Part shown: positions 51,913-60,312 of the stretch, one piece after another
Layout of the letters: each line of letters begins with the position of its first letter
How positions within the stretch are numbered: position 1 is the first letter of the stretch
DNA from: Bacillota bacterium
GTDB lineage: Bacteria; Bacillota_I; Bacilli_A; Izemoplasmatales; Hujiaoplasmataceae
Direction: 5' to 3'
Length of the DNA: 64,000 nt
NCBI GenBank assembly: GCA_018818595.1
Contig: JAHIRM010000013.1
Coordinates: 124,001 to 188,000, forward strand
Position numbers and translations under genes: made by a program
The notes under the pieces: generated by a model
What the model saw: the letters and a program-made list of their open reading frames with translations, nothing else
Told to the model about the DNA's origin: nothing
Database searches by the model: none

Positions 51913-51928
51913 TTTTGGAGGGTTGGAA

Positions 51929-52615
51929 ATGATTGGAATCATTGGAGCAATGGATAAAGAATTAGCTTATTTATTTGATGTTATGAAGCAAAATGAAGTG
52001 ATAGACATTGCTGATAAACGTTTTTTTGTAGGCGAAATATTTGATAAAAAAGTAGTTTTAGTAAAATCAGGAGTTGGCAAGGTAAATGCTGCCATAACAA
52101 CTACGCTTCTTTTGAAAACATTTTCCATCGATTATGTAATGAATATTGGCGTTGCGGGAGGACTGATTCCCGCAAAAGAAGGCAACATTATTTTAGCTGA
52201 AGCCGTTAGTTATTTCGATGTTTCTTTAATCGAAATTGATCATCTGCCCTTTGGTAAAATAGGAGATGAACCTTTACAAATTTTTACAGACTCAAATTTA
52301 AGAAAAAAAGCGATTACGGTCTTTGATAAACTGAAAATTCCTTATTTAATTGGTAACATTGTTTCAGGGGATCAGTTTGTTGTTTCTACGCGAGTTTTAT
52401 TGCCTATTCTTAATGAAATTGACAATGTTTTAGCTTGCGAAATGGAAGGCATGGCAATCGGAATGACTTGCTATAAATTTAACACTCCTTTTCTATCAAT
52501 CAGGGGAATATCAGATGTGATTGACGACCCGATTCAAACAAAAATCTATAAAGATATCGTTACCGATGTTGCTAAAAAGACAACGGATTTTGCCATCGCT
52601 TTTTTGGAGGCTTAA
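51929..52615 (+). CDS. mtnN: 5'-methylthioadenosine/S-adenosylhomocysteine nucleosidase
   Basis: A 228-residue nucleoside phosphorylase-fold enzyme with IGIIGAMDKELAYL, GVGKVNAAITTTLLL, NIGVAGGLIP, CEMEGMAIGMTCYKF (catalytic Glu/Met) and IRGISDVID (catalytic Asp). It cleaves adenine from MTA and SAH, byproducts of SAM enzymes, several of which are in this window. The ATG at 51929 is chosen over TTG 51923 with GGAGGG upstream. Confidence 0.95.
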   Translation: MIGIIGAMDKELAYLFDVMKQNEVIDIADKRFFVGEIFDKKVVLVKSGVGKVNAAITTTLLLKTFSIDYVMNIGVAGGLIPAKEGNIILAEAVSYFDVSLIEIDHLPFGKIGDEPLQIFTDSNLRKKAITVFDKLKIPYLIGNIVSGDQFVVSTRVLLPILNEIDNVLACEMEGMAIGMTCYKFNTPFLSIRGISDVIDDPIQTKIYKDIVTDVAKKTTDFAIAFLEA

Positions 52616-52616
52616 G

Positions 52617-53306
52617 ATGAAAACGGTTCAAATAGGAACAAAACAAATGTCGTACGATATCCGTTATAAAAACATAAAAAATACTTACTTAAGAATCAAG
52701 AAAAATAGTCACTTATTGATTACTACAAATAAATTAGTTTCGGAATCAGAAATTATCAAATTTATCCAAAAGAATGAAGCGAAGATCCATAAAATGATTG
52801 ATATTCCACAAAGATTAAATTTATATAATTCTGATTTTGTTTCTATTTTCGGACAAAAGATTCCTCTTGAAAAAGTGAAATCTTCCAATCAAAAAATCAT
52901 ATTATCTAACAATATTCTTATTTACCAAACAAACCAACAAGACTTAAATCATAAAAAATTAGAATCATTTTTTCAAACAATAGTATTAGATACTGTAAAA
53001 GTGATGCTTTTAACTTTGGAAGATACGTTAGGGAAAGAAATTAATCTTAACAACATTACTTTTAAGAGTCAGCTTATGAAAAGTCAATTTGGTAGTTGTC
53101 ATATCAAAAAAAGAATCATTAAGCTAAATAGCGTTCTTTGCCGATTTGAAAAAAAGTACTTACACGCTATTTTACTTCATGAACTCATCCATTTAGTGGT
53201 TCCAGGACATCAAAAATCCTTTTATGATTTACTCTTAAAATATGAACCAAATTACAAAATCATGCGCAAAGAATTAAAACAATTATTTAAGAATTACGAG
53301 GTGTAA
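52617..53306 (+). CDS. YgjP-like zinc metallohydrolase
   Basis: The 229-residue protein has an N-terminal beta region with the family opening YDIRYKNIKNTYLRIKK and a C-terminal minigluzincin-type domain. The latter has QFGSCHIKKRIIKLNSVLC, HELIHLVVPGHQKSFYDLL (zinc motif HExxH-like, HELIH) and a following His. Its biological substrate is unknown. It starts at 52617, two nt after the mtnN stop, with TTGGAGG upstream. Upstream in-frame codons overlapping mtnN are not part of it. Confidence 0.85.
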   Translation: MKTVQIGTKQMSYDIRYKNIKNTYLRIKKNSHLLITTNKLVSESEIIKFIQKNEAKIHKMIDIPQRLNLYNSDFVSIFGQKIPLEKVKSSNQKIILSNNILIYQTNQQDLNHKKLESFFQTIVLDTVKVMLLTLEDTLGKEINLNNITFKSQLMKSQFGSCHIKKRIIKLNSVLCRFEKKYLHAILLHELIHLVVPGHQKSFYDLLLKYEPNYKIMRKELKQLFKNYEV

Positions 53307-53308
53307 CT

Positions 53309-55117
53309 ATGCCGTTTTTACCAATTAATCGTTTGGAAATGGAAAACAGCGGAATCAGTCAACCTGATTTTGTATTTGTTACAGGAGACGCATACTGCGA
53401 TCATCCTTCTTTTGGCACGGCAATTATCGCTAGAATTTTAGAAAGACACGGATTTACAGTTTGTATTCTTTCTCAGCCAAATGTAAAAGACTCAAATTCC
53501 TTTCTAGAATTTGGTAAACCACGACTTGGCTGGCTTGTAAATAGTGGGAACATTGATTCAATGGTTAACCACTATACAGTCAATAAAAGAAAAAGGAATT
53601 CAGACACATATACTCCTGGTGGAGTTGCAGGTAAAAGACCAGATAGAGCCGTTATTAAATATAGCAATCTCATTAGAGAAATCGACTCTGAAAATGTAAT
53701 AATTGTTGGAGGGATTGAGGCATCACTTCGAAGACTTTCCCATTATGATTACTGGGAAGATCACATTCGTAAAAGCATTTTAATTGATTCAAAAGCAGAC
53801 TTGTTAGTCTATGGTATGGGCGAATTAGCAATCGTTGAAATTGCAGAAGCATTAGATGCTGGACTAAAAGCCACTGATATCATTTACATTAAAGGAACGG
53901 TTTATAAAACGAATAATGAAGATTTGATTGCGCAAAACTCAATTGTTTTACCTTCTTTTGATGAATTAATTGCTTCAAAAGAAACATATGCAAAATCTTT
54001 TATGATTCAATACAAGAACACCGATGCTATTTCTGCAAGACCACTTGTCGAAAATTATAAAAATCATTATGTGGTTCAAAACCCTCCTCAGCCTCCTTTA
54101 ACTGAATTTGAAATGGATCAAATTTATACTTTACCATTTATGAGACGTCCTCATCCTTTGCAAGAAAAACAAGGACACATTAAAGCAATGGACGAAGTAC
54201 TATTTAGCATTACAATTAATCGCGGTTGTTATGGAGGATGTTCTTTTTGTGCTTTAACGATGCATCAAGGAAGAACGATTCAATCTAGAAGCAAAGAATC
54301 TGTTGTGTTAGAAGCAAAAGAATTTGAAAAAGACGAAGAGTTTAAAGGGTACATTCACGATGTAGGTGGGCCAACAGCAAACTTTTACCACAAATCTTGT
54401 AAGCAACAAGAAAAATATGGAGTATGTCAAAACAGGCAATGCATTCAAGATGAACCTTGTTCGCAATTGATTGTTGATCATAGTGATTATTTAGCAGTTT
54501 TAAGAGAATTAAGAGAATTAGAAGGAATCAAAAAAGTTTTTATTCGAAGTGGAATAAGATATGATTATGTCATGTATGACAAAGATGATACTTTTTTTAA
54601 AGAACTAGTACAACATCATGTATCTGGGCAATTAAAAGTAGCACCAGAACATGTATCAGATCGAGTATTAGAAAAAATGGGTAAACCAAAAAAAGCTTTA
54701 TTTGATGAATTTGTTAGAAAATTTTATGCCATCAATAATCATATTCAAAAAGAACAATATCTTGTTCCCTATTTAATGAGTTCACATCCCGGATCTACCA
54801 TTGAAGATGCAATTATATTAGCAGAATACATACGGGATATGAAATACAATCCAGAACAAGTTCAAGACTTTTATCCTACCCCTTTGACTCTTTCTACAAC
54901 CATGTATTATACCGGGTTAGATCCAAGGACCATGACTCCTCTTTATGTTGCAAAATCTGCTCAAGAAAAAGCCATGCAAAGAGCATTAATCCAATACCGC
55001 AATCCGAAAAACTATGATTTGGTATTTGAAGCGTTAATGAAAGCAAAACGTTATGATTTGATTGGTTTCGAACCTACTTGTTTGATTAAACCAAAAAAAG
55101 GTCGTTCTTGGAGATGA
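53309..55117 (+). CDS. YgiQ-family radical SAM protein
   Basis: The 602-residue protein has an N-terminal domain of the UPF0313 family (DFVFVTGDAYCDHPSFGTAI; YTPGGVAGKRPDRA; VGGIEASLRRLSHYDYW). The radical SAM motif is GCYGGCSFCAL (C-x3-C-x2-C, around residue 309). A cysteine-rich segment (SCKQQEKYGVCQNRQCIQDE) and a C-terminal extension follow. The reaction is unknown. It is 2 nt after the ygjP-like gene. Confidence 0.9.
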   Translation: MPFLPINRLEMENSGISQPDFVFVTGDAYCDHPSFGTAIIARILERHGFTVCILSQPNVKDSNSFLEFGKPRLGWLVNSGNIDSMVNHYTVNKRKRNSDTYTPGGVAGKRPDRAVIKYSNLIREIDSENVIIVGGIEASLRRLSHYDYWEDHIRKSILIDSKADLLVYGMGELAIVEIAEALDAGLKATDIIYIKGTVYKTNNEDLIAQNSIVLPSFDELIASKETYAKSFMIQYKNTDAISARPLVENYKNHYVVQNPPQPPLTEFEMDQIYTLPFMRRPHPLQEKQGHIKAMDEVLFSITINRGCYGGCSFCALTMHQGRTIQSRSKESVVLEAKEFEKDEEFKGYIHDVGGPTANFYHKSCKQQEKYGVCQNRQCIQDEPCSQLIVDHSDYLAVLRELRELEGIKKVFIRSGIRYDYVMYDKDDTFFKELVQHHVSGQLKVAPEHVSDRVLEKMGKPKKALFDEFVRKFYAINNHIQKEQYLVPYLMSSHPGSTIEDAIILAEYIRDMKYNPEQVQDFYPTPLTLSTTMYYTGLDPRTMTPLYVAKSAQEKAMQRALIQYRNPKNYDLVFEALMKAKRYDLIGFEPTCLIKPKKGRSWR

Positions 55118-55851
55118 TCGCGAAGTATTTAAGAAATGTTACGATGCAAGATTTAGGCCCTAACCCGCCACTTTCCATGATTCTTGAATCTGTTCAAAAG
55201 CAATTGCAAATTTCAACAGATTTTTATAGTCAAGATCTCGGATTTGGGTATGAACAGATGAATATTATCGGATTGTTTTGGGTTATCTCAAGAATTCGAG
55301 TAGAGTGGAAATCTTTGCCTGTATCAAATCAAACGATTCAAATTGAAACATGGCCAAACCCTATCACAAAACTAGGGATTATTTGGAATTATCGGATTAT
55401 GGATTTAAATGGAATTGAACTTTTAAAGGCAATGGCTCTTTGGAGTATCGTAAGCCGGAGTACTCTAAAACTTCAAAACGCTCTTCAATCGAATGTTGTT
55501 GATAAAAATCTTGTTTTTGAATCTGACACAGTATTTTTTCAAATTAATTTTAAAAAAATATCTCCAATCGAATTACAAATGAATCAAACAGCGATTTGCA
55601 AACGTATTTTATCAAAAGATATTGATGAAAATCTACATGTCAACAATTCTTGTTATATTCGTTACGTTGTAGAATCGCTTGAACATAAAACCAGCCCAAA
55701 TACCTACCAAATTCATTACATACAACCGTTATACGTTAATGAAGAGATAGAGCTGATTTTAAAACCAAAAGATGAGTGGATTCAACTAGATGGTTTTGTT
55801 TTAAGGCAAGGCCTAAAAGTTCTTTCTTTTCAAGCCAAAATCGAGGGTTAG
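55114..55851 (+). CDS. Acyl-ACP thioesterase
   Basis: The 245-residue protein is a tandem hot-dog fold of the FatA/acyl-ACP thioesterase family. FWVISRIRVEWKSLPVSNQT and IETWPNPITKLG make up the first domain; the catalytic-site region VNNSCYIRYVVES lies in the second (Asn and Tyr in place of the plant Asn/His pair order). It would release free fatty acids from ACP. The ATG at 55114 overlaps the previous stop as ATGA; TTG 55108 with AAAAGG upstream is a possible alternative. Confidence 0.82.
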   Translation: MIAKYLRNVTMQDLGPNPPLSMILESVQKQLQISTDFYSQDLGFGYEQMNIIGLFWVISRIRVEWKSLPVSNQTIQIETWPNPITKLGIIWNYRIMDLNGIELLKAMALWSIVSRSTLKLQNALQSNVVDKNLVFESDTVFFQINFKKISPIELQMNQTAICKRILSKDIDENLHVNNSCYIRYVVESLEHKTSPNTYQIHYIQPLYVNEEIELILKPKDEWIQLDGFVLRQGLKVLSFQAKIEG

Positions 55852-55866
55852 TTACTTTATAAAATT

Positions 55867-55893
55867 CGATGATTTTCTATCATCGTTTTTTTT
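55867..55893 (+). terminator. Terminator after the thioesterase gene
   Basis: A CGATGAT/ATCATCG stem and an eight-U tract. Confidence 0.9.
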
Positions 55894-55934
55894 ATAATGT
55901 GATTTTGATGATTAGAAATCACAAAATAAAAAAA

Positions 55935-55963
55935 TGGACTTTTTTGCGATTATTAGGTATAAT
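55935..55963 (+). promoter_or_regulatory. Promoter of the yqeG-com operon
   Basis: TGGACT, 17 nt, TATAAT, 26 bp before yqeG. Confidence 0.55.
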
Positions 55964-55988
55964 ATAGATTAGTATTTGGAGGTAAGAA

Positions 55989-56549
55989 ATGATTGGAATA
56001 TTTGTAAAAGATTCATTGTTTTGTCCAGATGATTATCAAAAAACCGTTTTTGATATTAACTTTGAGGCTTTAAAACAAAAAGGAATTAAAGCCTTACTGA
56101 TTGATTTGGATAATACATTAATACCATATGATGAAACTTCACCTAATGATTTAATCATTCAATTGTTTTCTAAACTTACTCTTTTAGAATTCCAAATTGT
56201 TATTATCTCAAACAATCACTATGATCGAGTTAAATTTTTTTCAAATCAAGTGCATTCTTTATTTGTTAGCAGTGCAAGAAAGCCTTTAAAAAGAGGATTT
56301 AAAAAAGCATTTAATTTCCTTCATGACGTAACATGTAATCAAGTTTGCGTTATTGGAGATCAATTTATGACAGATGTCCTAGGCGGAAAACGAATGGGAT
56401 TTAACGTTATCGTTGTAGATGCCATTAAACGAAACGTTGAAAAGTGGTATACTAAATTAAATCGAAAACTTGAAAAGAGAGTATTAGTAAAGTTAAAAAA
56501 ACATAATATTGCGTATTTTAACGAATTACATTTAGCAGAGAAGAGGTAG
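55989..56549 (+). CDS. yqeG: YqeG-family HAD phosphatase
   Basis: A 186-residue HAD IIIA protein: motif I LLIDLDNTLIPYD (DxDNT), motif II VIISNN, and the late motif CVIGDQFMTDVLGGKRMGF with the Mg2+-binding Asp. It belongs to the YqeG group that dephosphorylates phosphatidylglycerophosphate in some lineages (Gep4/PTPMT-like). It opens the conserved yqeG-yqeH operon, with GGAGG before the ATG. Confidence 0.9.
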   Translation: MIGIFVKDSLFCPDDYQKTVFDINFEALKQKGIKALLIDLDNTLIPYDETSPNDLIIQLFSKLTLLEFQIVIISNNHYDRVKFFSNQVHSLFVSSARKPLKRGFKKAFNFLHDVTCNQVCVIGDQFMTDVLGGKRMGFNVIVVDAIKRNVEKWYTKLNRKLEKRVLVKLKKHNIAYFNELHLAEKR

Positions 56550-56555
56550 AAAACT

Positions 56556-57674
56556 ATGACTGAACTATATTGTAAGGGTTGTGGAGCATTAATTCAAACC
56601 ATCGATAAAACTTTGCCGGGATTTGTTTCAGAAACGATGACAGACTCTTTTGAACAAAAAAATCTTCTTTGTCAAAGATGTTATAGAATACGTCATTACA
56701 GCGATATTATTACTTACAGTTTATCCAATGATGATTACCTAAATGTCATTAATAAAATTAGCAAAGAAAATGCTTTAATAGTTAAAATCGTTGATATATT
56801 TGATTTTTCAGGTTCATTTGTTCCAGCCATTAAACGACTTACTGGAAATGAAGATGTTATTTTAGTGGGAAACAAAATGGATTTACTTCCCAAAAACGTG
56901 AAACCAGAACGTATCTTAAATTGGCTAAAACAAATGCTTGCAAGTGAAGGATTTAGCGTTTTGGATAGTATTCTAATTTCCGCTAAATACGGGAATAATT
57001 TTGATGACTTAATGGCAATTATTGAAAAGCATAAAGGAAAAAGAAATGTATATATCGTTGGGTCAACCAATGTAGGAAAATCAAAAATAATTAATCAAAT
57101 CTTAAAACGTTATCTTGGATCACCTGCTGATGTTGTCACTGTGTCTTCATCACCAGGAACAACCATTGGTCTTGTAGGATTTCCTCTTTTAGATGGCACA
57201 ATGATTTTTGATACACCAGGTGTAATTAATAAACATCAATATACACACTATTTGACGAGACCTTCTTACAAATTAACCGTTCCAAAAAAAGAAGTAAAAC
57301 CTTTGGTTTTTCAACTAAACGAAGGACAAACTTTATTTTTTGGTGGTCTTGCAAGACTTGACATTATCAACGGTGAAACAGGGGACAAAGTGAATGTGGT
57401 AACTTATTTTGCCAATACGTTAAACATTCATCGTACGAAAACCATTCGCGCTGATGAACTGTACGAGACTAAATTGTATTCATTACTTACTCCACCATTT
57501 AATGAAGATGAAGCAGTTCCAAAATGGGTTTTTCATGAGTTTAAAATTAGAGACAATTCAAAATATGACATCGTCTTTTCTGGACTTGGGTTTGTTACCA
57601 TAAGAGCCCCATTTTATGTGAGAGCTTTTGCTCCTTTTGTTGTGGGTGTTTACTCGAGACCCGCGATTATTTAA
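56556..57674 (+). CDS. yqeH: Ribosome biogenesis GTPase YqeH
   Basis: The 372-residue circularly permuted GTPase has an N-terminal zinc finger (CKGCGALIQ and LCQRCYRIRHY). The GTPase motifs run in order G4 VGNKMDLLP, G5 ISAKYG, G1 GSTNVGKSKI and G3 DTPGV. A C-terminal domain follows. It is required for assembly of the 30S subunit in Firmicutes. Spacing to yqeG is 6 nt. Confidence 0.95.
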   Translation: MTELYCKGCGALIQTIDKTLPGFVSETMTDSFEQKNLLCQRCYRIRHYSDIITYSLSNDDYLNVINKISKENALIVKIVDIFDFSGSFVPAIKRLTGNEDVILVGNKMDLLPKNVKPERILNWLKQMLASEGFSVLDSILISAKYGNNFDDLMAIIEKHKGKRNVYIVGSTNVGKSKIINQILKRYLGSPADVVTVSSSPGTTIGLVGFPLLDGTMIFDTPGVINKHQYTHYLTRPSYKLTVPKKEVKPLVFQLNEGQTLFFGGLARLDIINGETGDKVNVVTYFANTLNIHRTKTIRADELYETKLYSLLTPPFNEDEAVPKWVFHEFKIRDNSKYDIVFSGLGFVTIRAPFYVRAFAPFVVGVYSRPAII

Positions 57675-58255
57675 TGAAATCATTAGAGGAACTATATCGT
57701 TTAGTTTTTAATAAATTACAGAAAGACCAAAAAAGACAAATTCATACAGAAGGTGTCATTTCAACCGCAATTTCTTTATGTGGTGTTTATGGAATAGACC
57801 CTATAAAAGGAGAAATTGCAGGACTTTTACATGATTCAACCAAACTTGAATCGAAAGAAGAAACTATTTCGAGAATCATACATTTTTTTGGAAAAGAAGA
57901 ATTAAATCTCTGGCCACCTAAAGCGTGGCACGCCTTAAGCGCTTGTGATTATGCAAAACATGAGTGTGAAATAGACGACGAAGACATTTTAAATGCTATT
58001 TGCTTTCATACAACAGGAAGAAGTGACATGTCTATCCTTGAAAAAATCATTTATGTAAGTGATTTTATCGAGGATTCAAGAAAAAATGTCAATGAAAAAC
58101 TTAAAAATCTTTCTAAAATTAATCTAGATAAAACCGTCTTTGAGATAATGAAATTAACAATTAGTCATCTAACTCGTAATGGCGAATTTATCGCCAAAAT
58201 TACGAAAGAAGCCATTGATAATTATCAAATGAAATTGGAGGAAATGAATGAGTGA
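57674..58255 (+). CDS. yqeK: YqeK-like HD-domain Ap4A hydrolase
   Basis: A 193-residue HD-superfamily protein. The metal site is seen as IHTEGVISTA, AGLLHDSTK (HD pair), CDYAKHECEIDDEDILNAI and ISDFIEDSRK-like VSDFIEDSR. The YqeK group hydrolyses diadenosine tetraphosphate symmetrically. In Bacilli it follows nadD, but here it directly follows yqeH: the last base of the yqeH stop is the A of its ATG. Confidence 0.9.
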   Translation: MKSLEELYRLVFNKLQKDQKRQIHTEGVISTAISLCGVYGIDPIKGEIAGLLHDSTKLESKEETISRIIHFFGKEELNLWPPKAWHALSACDYAKHECEIDDEDILNAICFHTTGRSDMSILEKIIYVSDFIEDSRKNVNEKLKNLSKINLDKTVFEIMKLTISHLTRNGEFIAKITKEAIDNYQMKLEEMNE

Positions 58256-58589
58256 TCTTTTGCAAGTTGTCACCAAAACATTAAGTGATTTAATACTAAC
58301 AGATATAAGAATATTTGATTTTAGAGGGTTTTCACCTTATTTTGATTATCAAATAATTGCTTCAGCTTCGAATGAAAGGCAAGTTCACGCGGCAATTGAT
58401 CATCTTGCCAAATCTTTGCCTAAAGATGCGATTAGAAGAATCGAAGGGGCAAGTGAAAATCGTTGGATTTTATTTGATTTAGGTGAAATAATTGTCCATG
58501 TCATGCATCAAGAAGATCGCGCCTATTATAAAATTGAAAAGCTATTTTTTGAAAGAGAAGAAATCTTTCTTGAAGGTAATAAAGAGTGA
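58248..58589 (+). CDS. rsfS: Ribosome silencing factor RsfS
   Basis: A 113-residue protein with the RsfS/Iojap blocks DIRIFDFRGFSPYFDYQIIA, SASNERQVHAAIDHL and WILFDLGEIIVHVMH. It binds ribosomal protein L14 (uL14) and blocks subunit joining when nutrients are scarce. It overlaps yqeK by 8 bp and the next gene by 4 bp. Confidence 0.95.
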   Translation: MSDLLQVVTKTLSDLILTDIRIFDFRGFSPYFDYQIIASASNERQVHAAIDHLAKSLPKDAIRRIEGASENRWILFDLGEIIVHVMHQEDRAYYKIEKLFFEREEIFLEGNKE

Positions 58590-59263
58590 GCTATGATTTA
58601 TTAGCTTCTTTTTATGACGCTTTTATTGACCATGAGATCTATCAAGAATACATAAATTTAATTGATAAATATACTTCAAAAGGAACTTTACTTGATATTG
58701 GATGTGGAACGGGGACCCTTTCTTTAGAACTTTCCCAAAAAGGGTTTCAAGTTATGGCTACCGATTTAAGTGAAGAAATGTTGCAGATTGTAAATTTTCG
58801 AGCAAATGAGGAACATATTCCAATCAAGATTGCAGTTTACGATATGTTAGATCCTTTCTCATCCACATATGATACCGTTATTGCTTCTATGGATGTGATT
58901 AACCATTTAGCAGATTTAGAAGATGTTTTATTTGGTTTCACAAATATTTATGAAGGTTTAAATGAAAATGGAGTTTTTATTTTCGATGTTTTAAGTGCAG
59001 AATACATCGATGCTTTAGATGGATACGTAGAAGATGATCAAGAATTTCAATTTCATTGGGAATCCCATAAAGGAAACAAAGAACATAGCATTGTTCATAC
59101 AATCACTTTAAATCTACAAGGAGAAAATCAAGAAGTAAGAATTTACGAAGAAACTCATGATATTTCGCTTTATGAGTCGATAAGTCTTAGAGTAGGTTTT
59201 AAAATTCTTGAGAAAAAGGTATTTCCTGAGCGCACCATTTTTGTTCTACAAAAAACTGAATAA
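58586..59263 (+). CDS. YqeM-like class I SAM-dependent methyltransferase
   Basis: The 225-residue Rossmann methyltransferase has motif I LLDIGCGTGTLSLELSQ (~35-51), motif II VMATDLSEEML and the post-motif TVIASMDVINHL. The substrate is unknown; the yqeM position in the yqeK-rsfS-com block suggests a translation-related or small-molecule target. The GTG start at 58586 overlaps rsfS by 4 bp. Confidence 0.9.
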   Translation: MSYDLLASFYDAFIDHEIYQEYINLIDKYTSKGTLLDIGCGTGTLSLELSQKGFQVMATDLSEEMLQIVNFRANEEHIPIKIAVYDMLDPFSSTYDTVIASMDVINHLADLEDVLFGFTNIYEGLNENGVFIFDVLSAEYIDALDGYVEDDQEFQFHWESHKGNKEHSIVHTITLNLQGENQEVRIYEETHDISLYESISLRVGFKILEKKVFPERTIFVLQKTE

Positions 59264-59307
59264 AGAATTTAAATCTAGCAAGCGTAGTATTTTTATGAGG
59301 TGATATA

Positions 59308-60312
59308 ATGCTTTCATTTATACGCAAATATGCTGGGTTTTTTTTATTGCTTTTTGGAGTAATTGGGATTATTGTAATAAACGGTTTCAATAAAGATTCA
59401 GATACAACGATTGTAACATCCATTGCCAGTCCATTGACTTATCAACAAACGACGACTTCTAATTTAGTACTTGAAAGTGTATTTGTCGATATCAAGGGAG
59501 AAGTTTTGTATCCTGGAGTTTATGAAGTTGGAAAAAGTATGAGAATTTCAGATGTGATTTTACTATCTGGTGGATTACTACCAAGTGCGGATGTAAGTAA
59601 AATTAATTTATCAAAAAATGTATACGATGAGTTAGTAATTATCATACCAAAATCTGAAACAATCATTGAAGTTCAAACTCAAAGTGAATTTGTTTATGTG
59701 GATATCAAAGGCGAAGTTCTCGTTCCTGGAGTTTATAAATTGGAACAAGGAAAAAGAATTATGGATGCACTCCTTTTAGCAGGAGGCCTTACAAATGATG
59801 CGGATACAAGCTCTATTAATTTATCTTTAATTGTAAGCGATCAGTTAGTTATTTTTATTCCAGAAAAAAGCCAATCAATCGATTCCGAAGACTCAAGCAG
59901 TCATTTGTTTAAAGTCACAATTAGTGGAGAAATTGTTCAACCAGGACAATATTTTGTGGATGATACCTATACGCTTCAAACCTTAATCAATGAAGCTGGC
60001 GGCGTTACTATTAACGCTGACACGACAAATTTACTCTACTCCATGCCTTTATACATTGGGTTTGAATTATCTATTCCCAATCTCCAAGAAAAAATCATTA
60101 GTTCGGGTCAAGATTTATCTGGGAAAATCAATATTAATAAAGCCAATTTAGAAGCGTTAATGACTCTAAAAGGTATCGGAATAATTTTGGGTCAGCGAAT
60201 CATTGATTACCGAGCTGAATTTGGTGATTTCTTATCTATTGAAGATATTGTGTTAGTATCTGGAATCAAAGATAGTATTTATGAACAAATTAAAGATTAC
60301 ATTACTGTCTGA
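59308..60312 (+). CDS. comEA: ComEA-type competence DNA receptor with three SLBB domains
   Basis: A 334-residue protein with an N-terminal membrane anchor (FFLLLFGVIGIIVINGF). Three tandem SLBB-type repeats follow at about 53-112, 130-190 and 205-270 (VDIKGEVLYPGVYEVGK; VDIKGEVLVPGVYKLEQGKR; VTISGEIVQPGQYFVDD). The C-terminal helix-hairpin-helix DNA-binding domain reads KININKANLEALMTLKGIG, then GQRIIDYRAEFGDF. ComEA binds incoming DNA outside the membrane and hands it to ComEC. Usual ComEA has one SLBB and about 200 residues. It overlaps comEC by 32 bp. Confidence 0.9.
   Translation: MLSFIRKYAGFFLLLFGVIGIIVINGFNKDSDTTIVTSIASPLTYQQTTTSNLVLESVFVDIKGEVLYPGVYEVGKSMRISDVILLSGGLLPSADVSKINLSKNVYDELVIIIPKSETIIEVQTQSEFVYVDIKGEVLVPGVYKLEQGKRIMDALLLAGGLTNDADTSSINLSLIVSDQLVIFIPEKSQSIDSEDSSSHLFKVTISGEIVQPGQYFVDDTYTLQTLINEAGGVTINADTTNLLYSMPLYIGFELSIPNLQEKIISSGQDLSGKININKANLEALMTLKGIGIILGQRIIDYRAEFGDFLSIEDIVLVSGIKDSIYEQIKDYITV

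Noticed and set aside
52521-52616. N-terminal extension of the ygjP-like gene into mtnN
   Set aside because: These codons overlap the mtnN 3' end in another frame. The ATG at 52617 has a good ribosome site and gives the family N-terminus.
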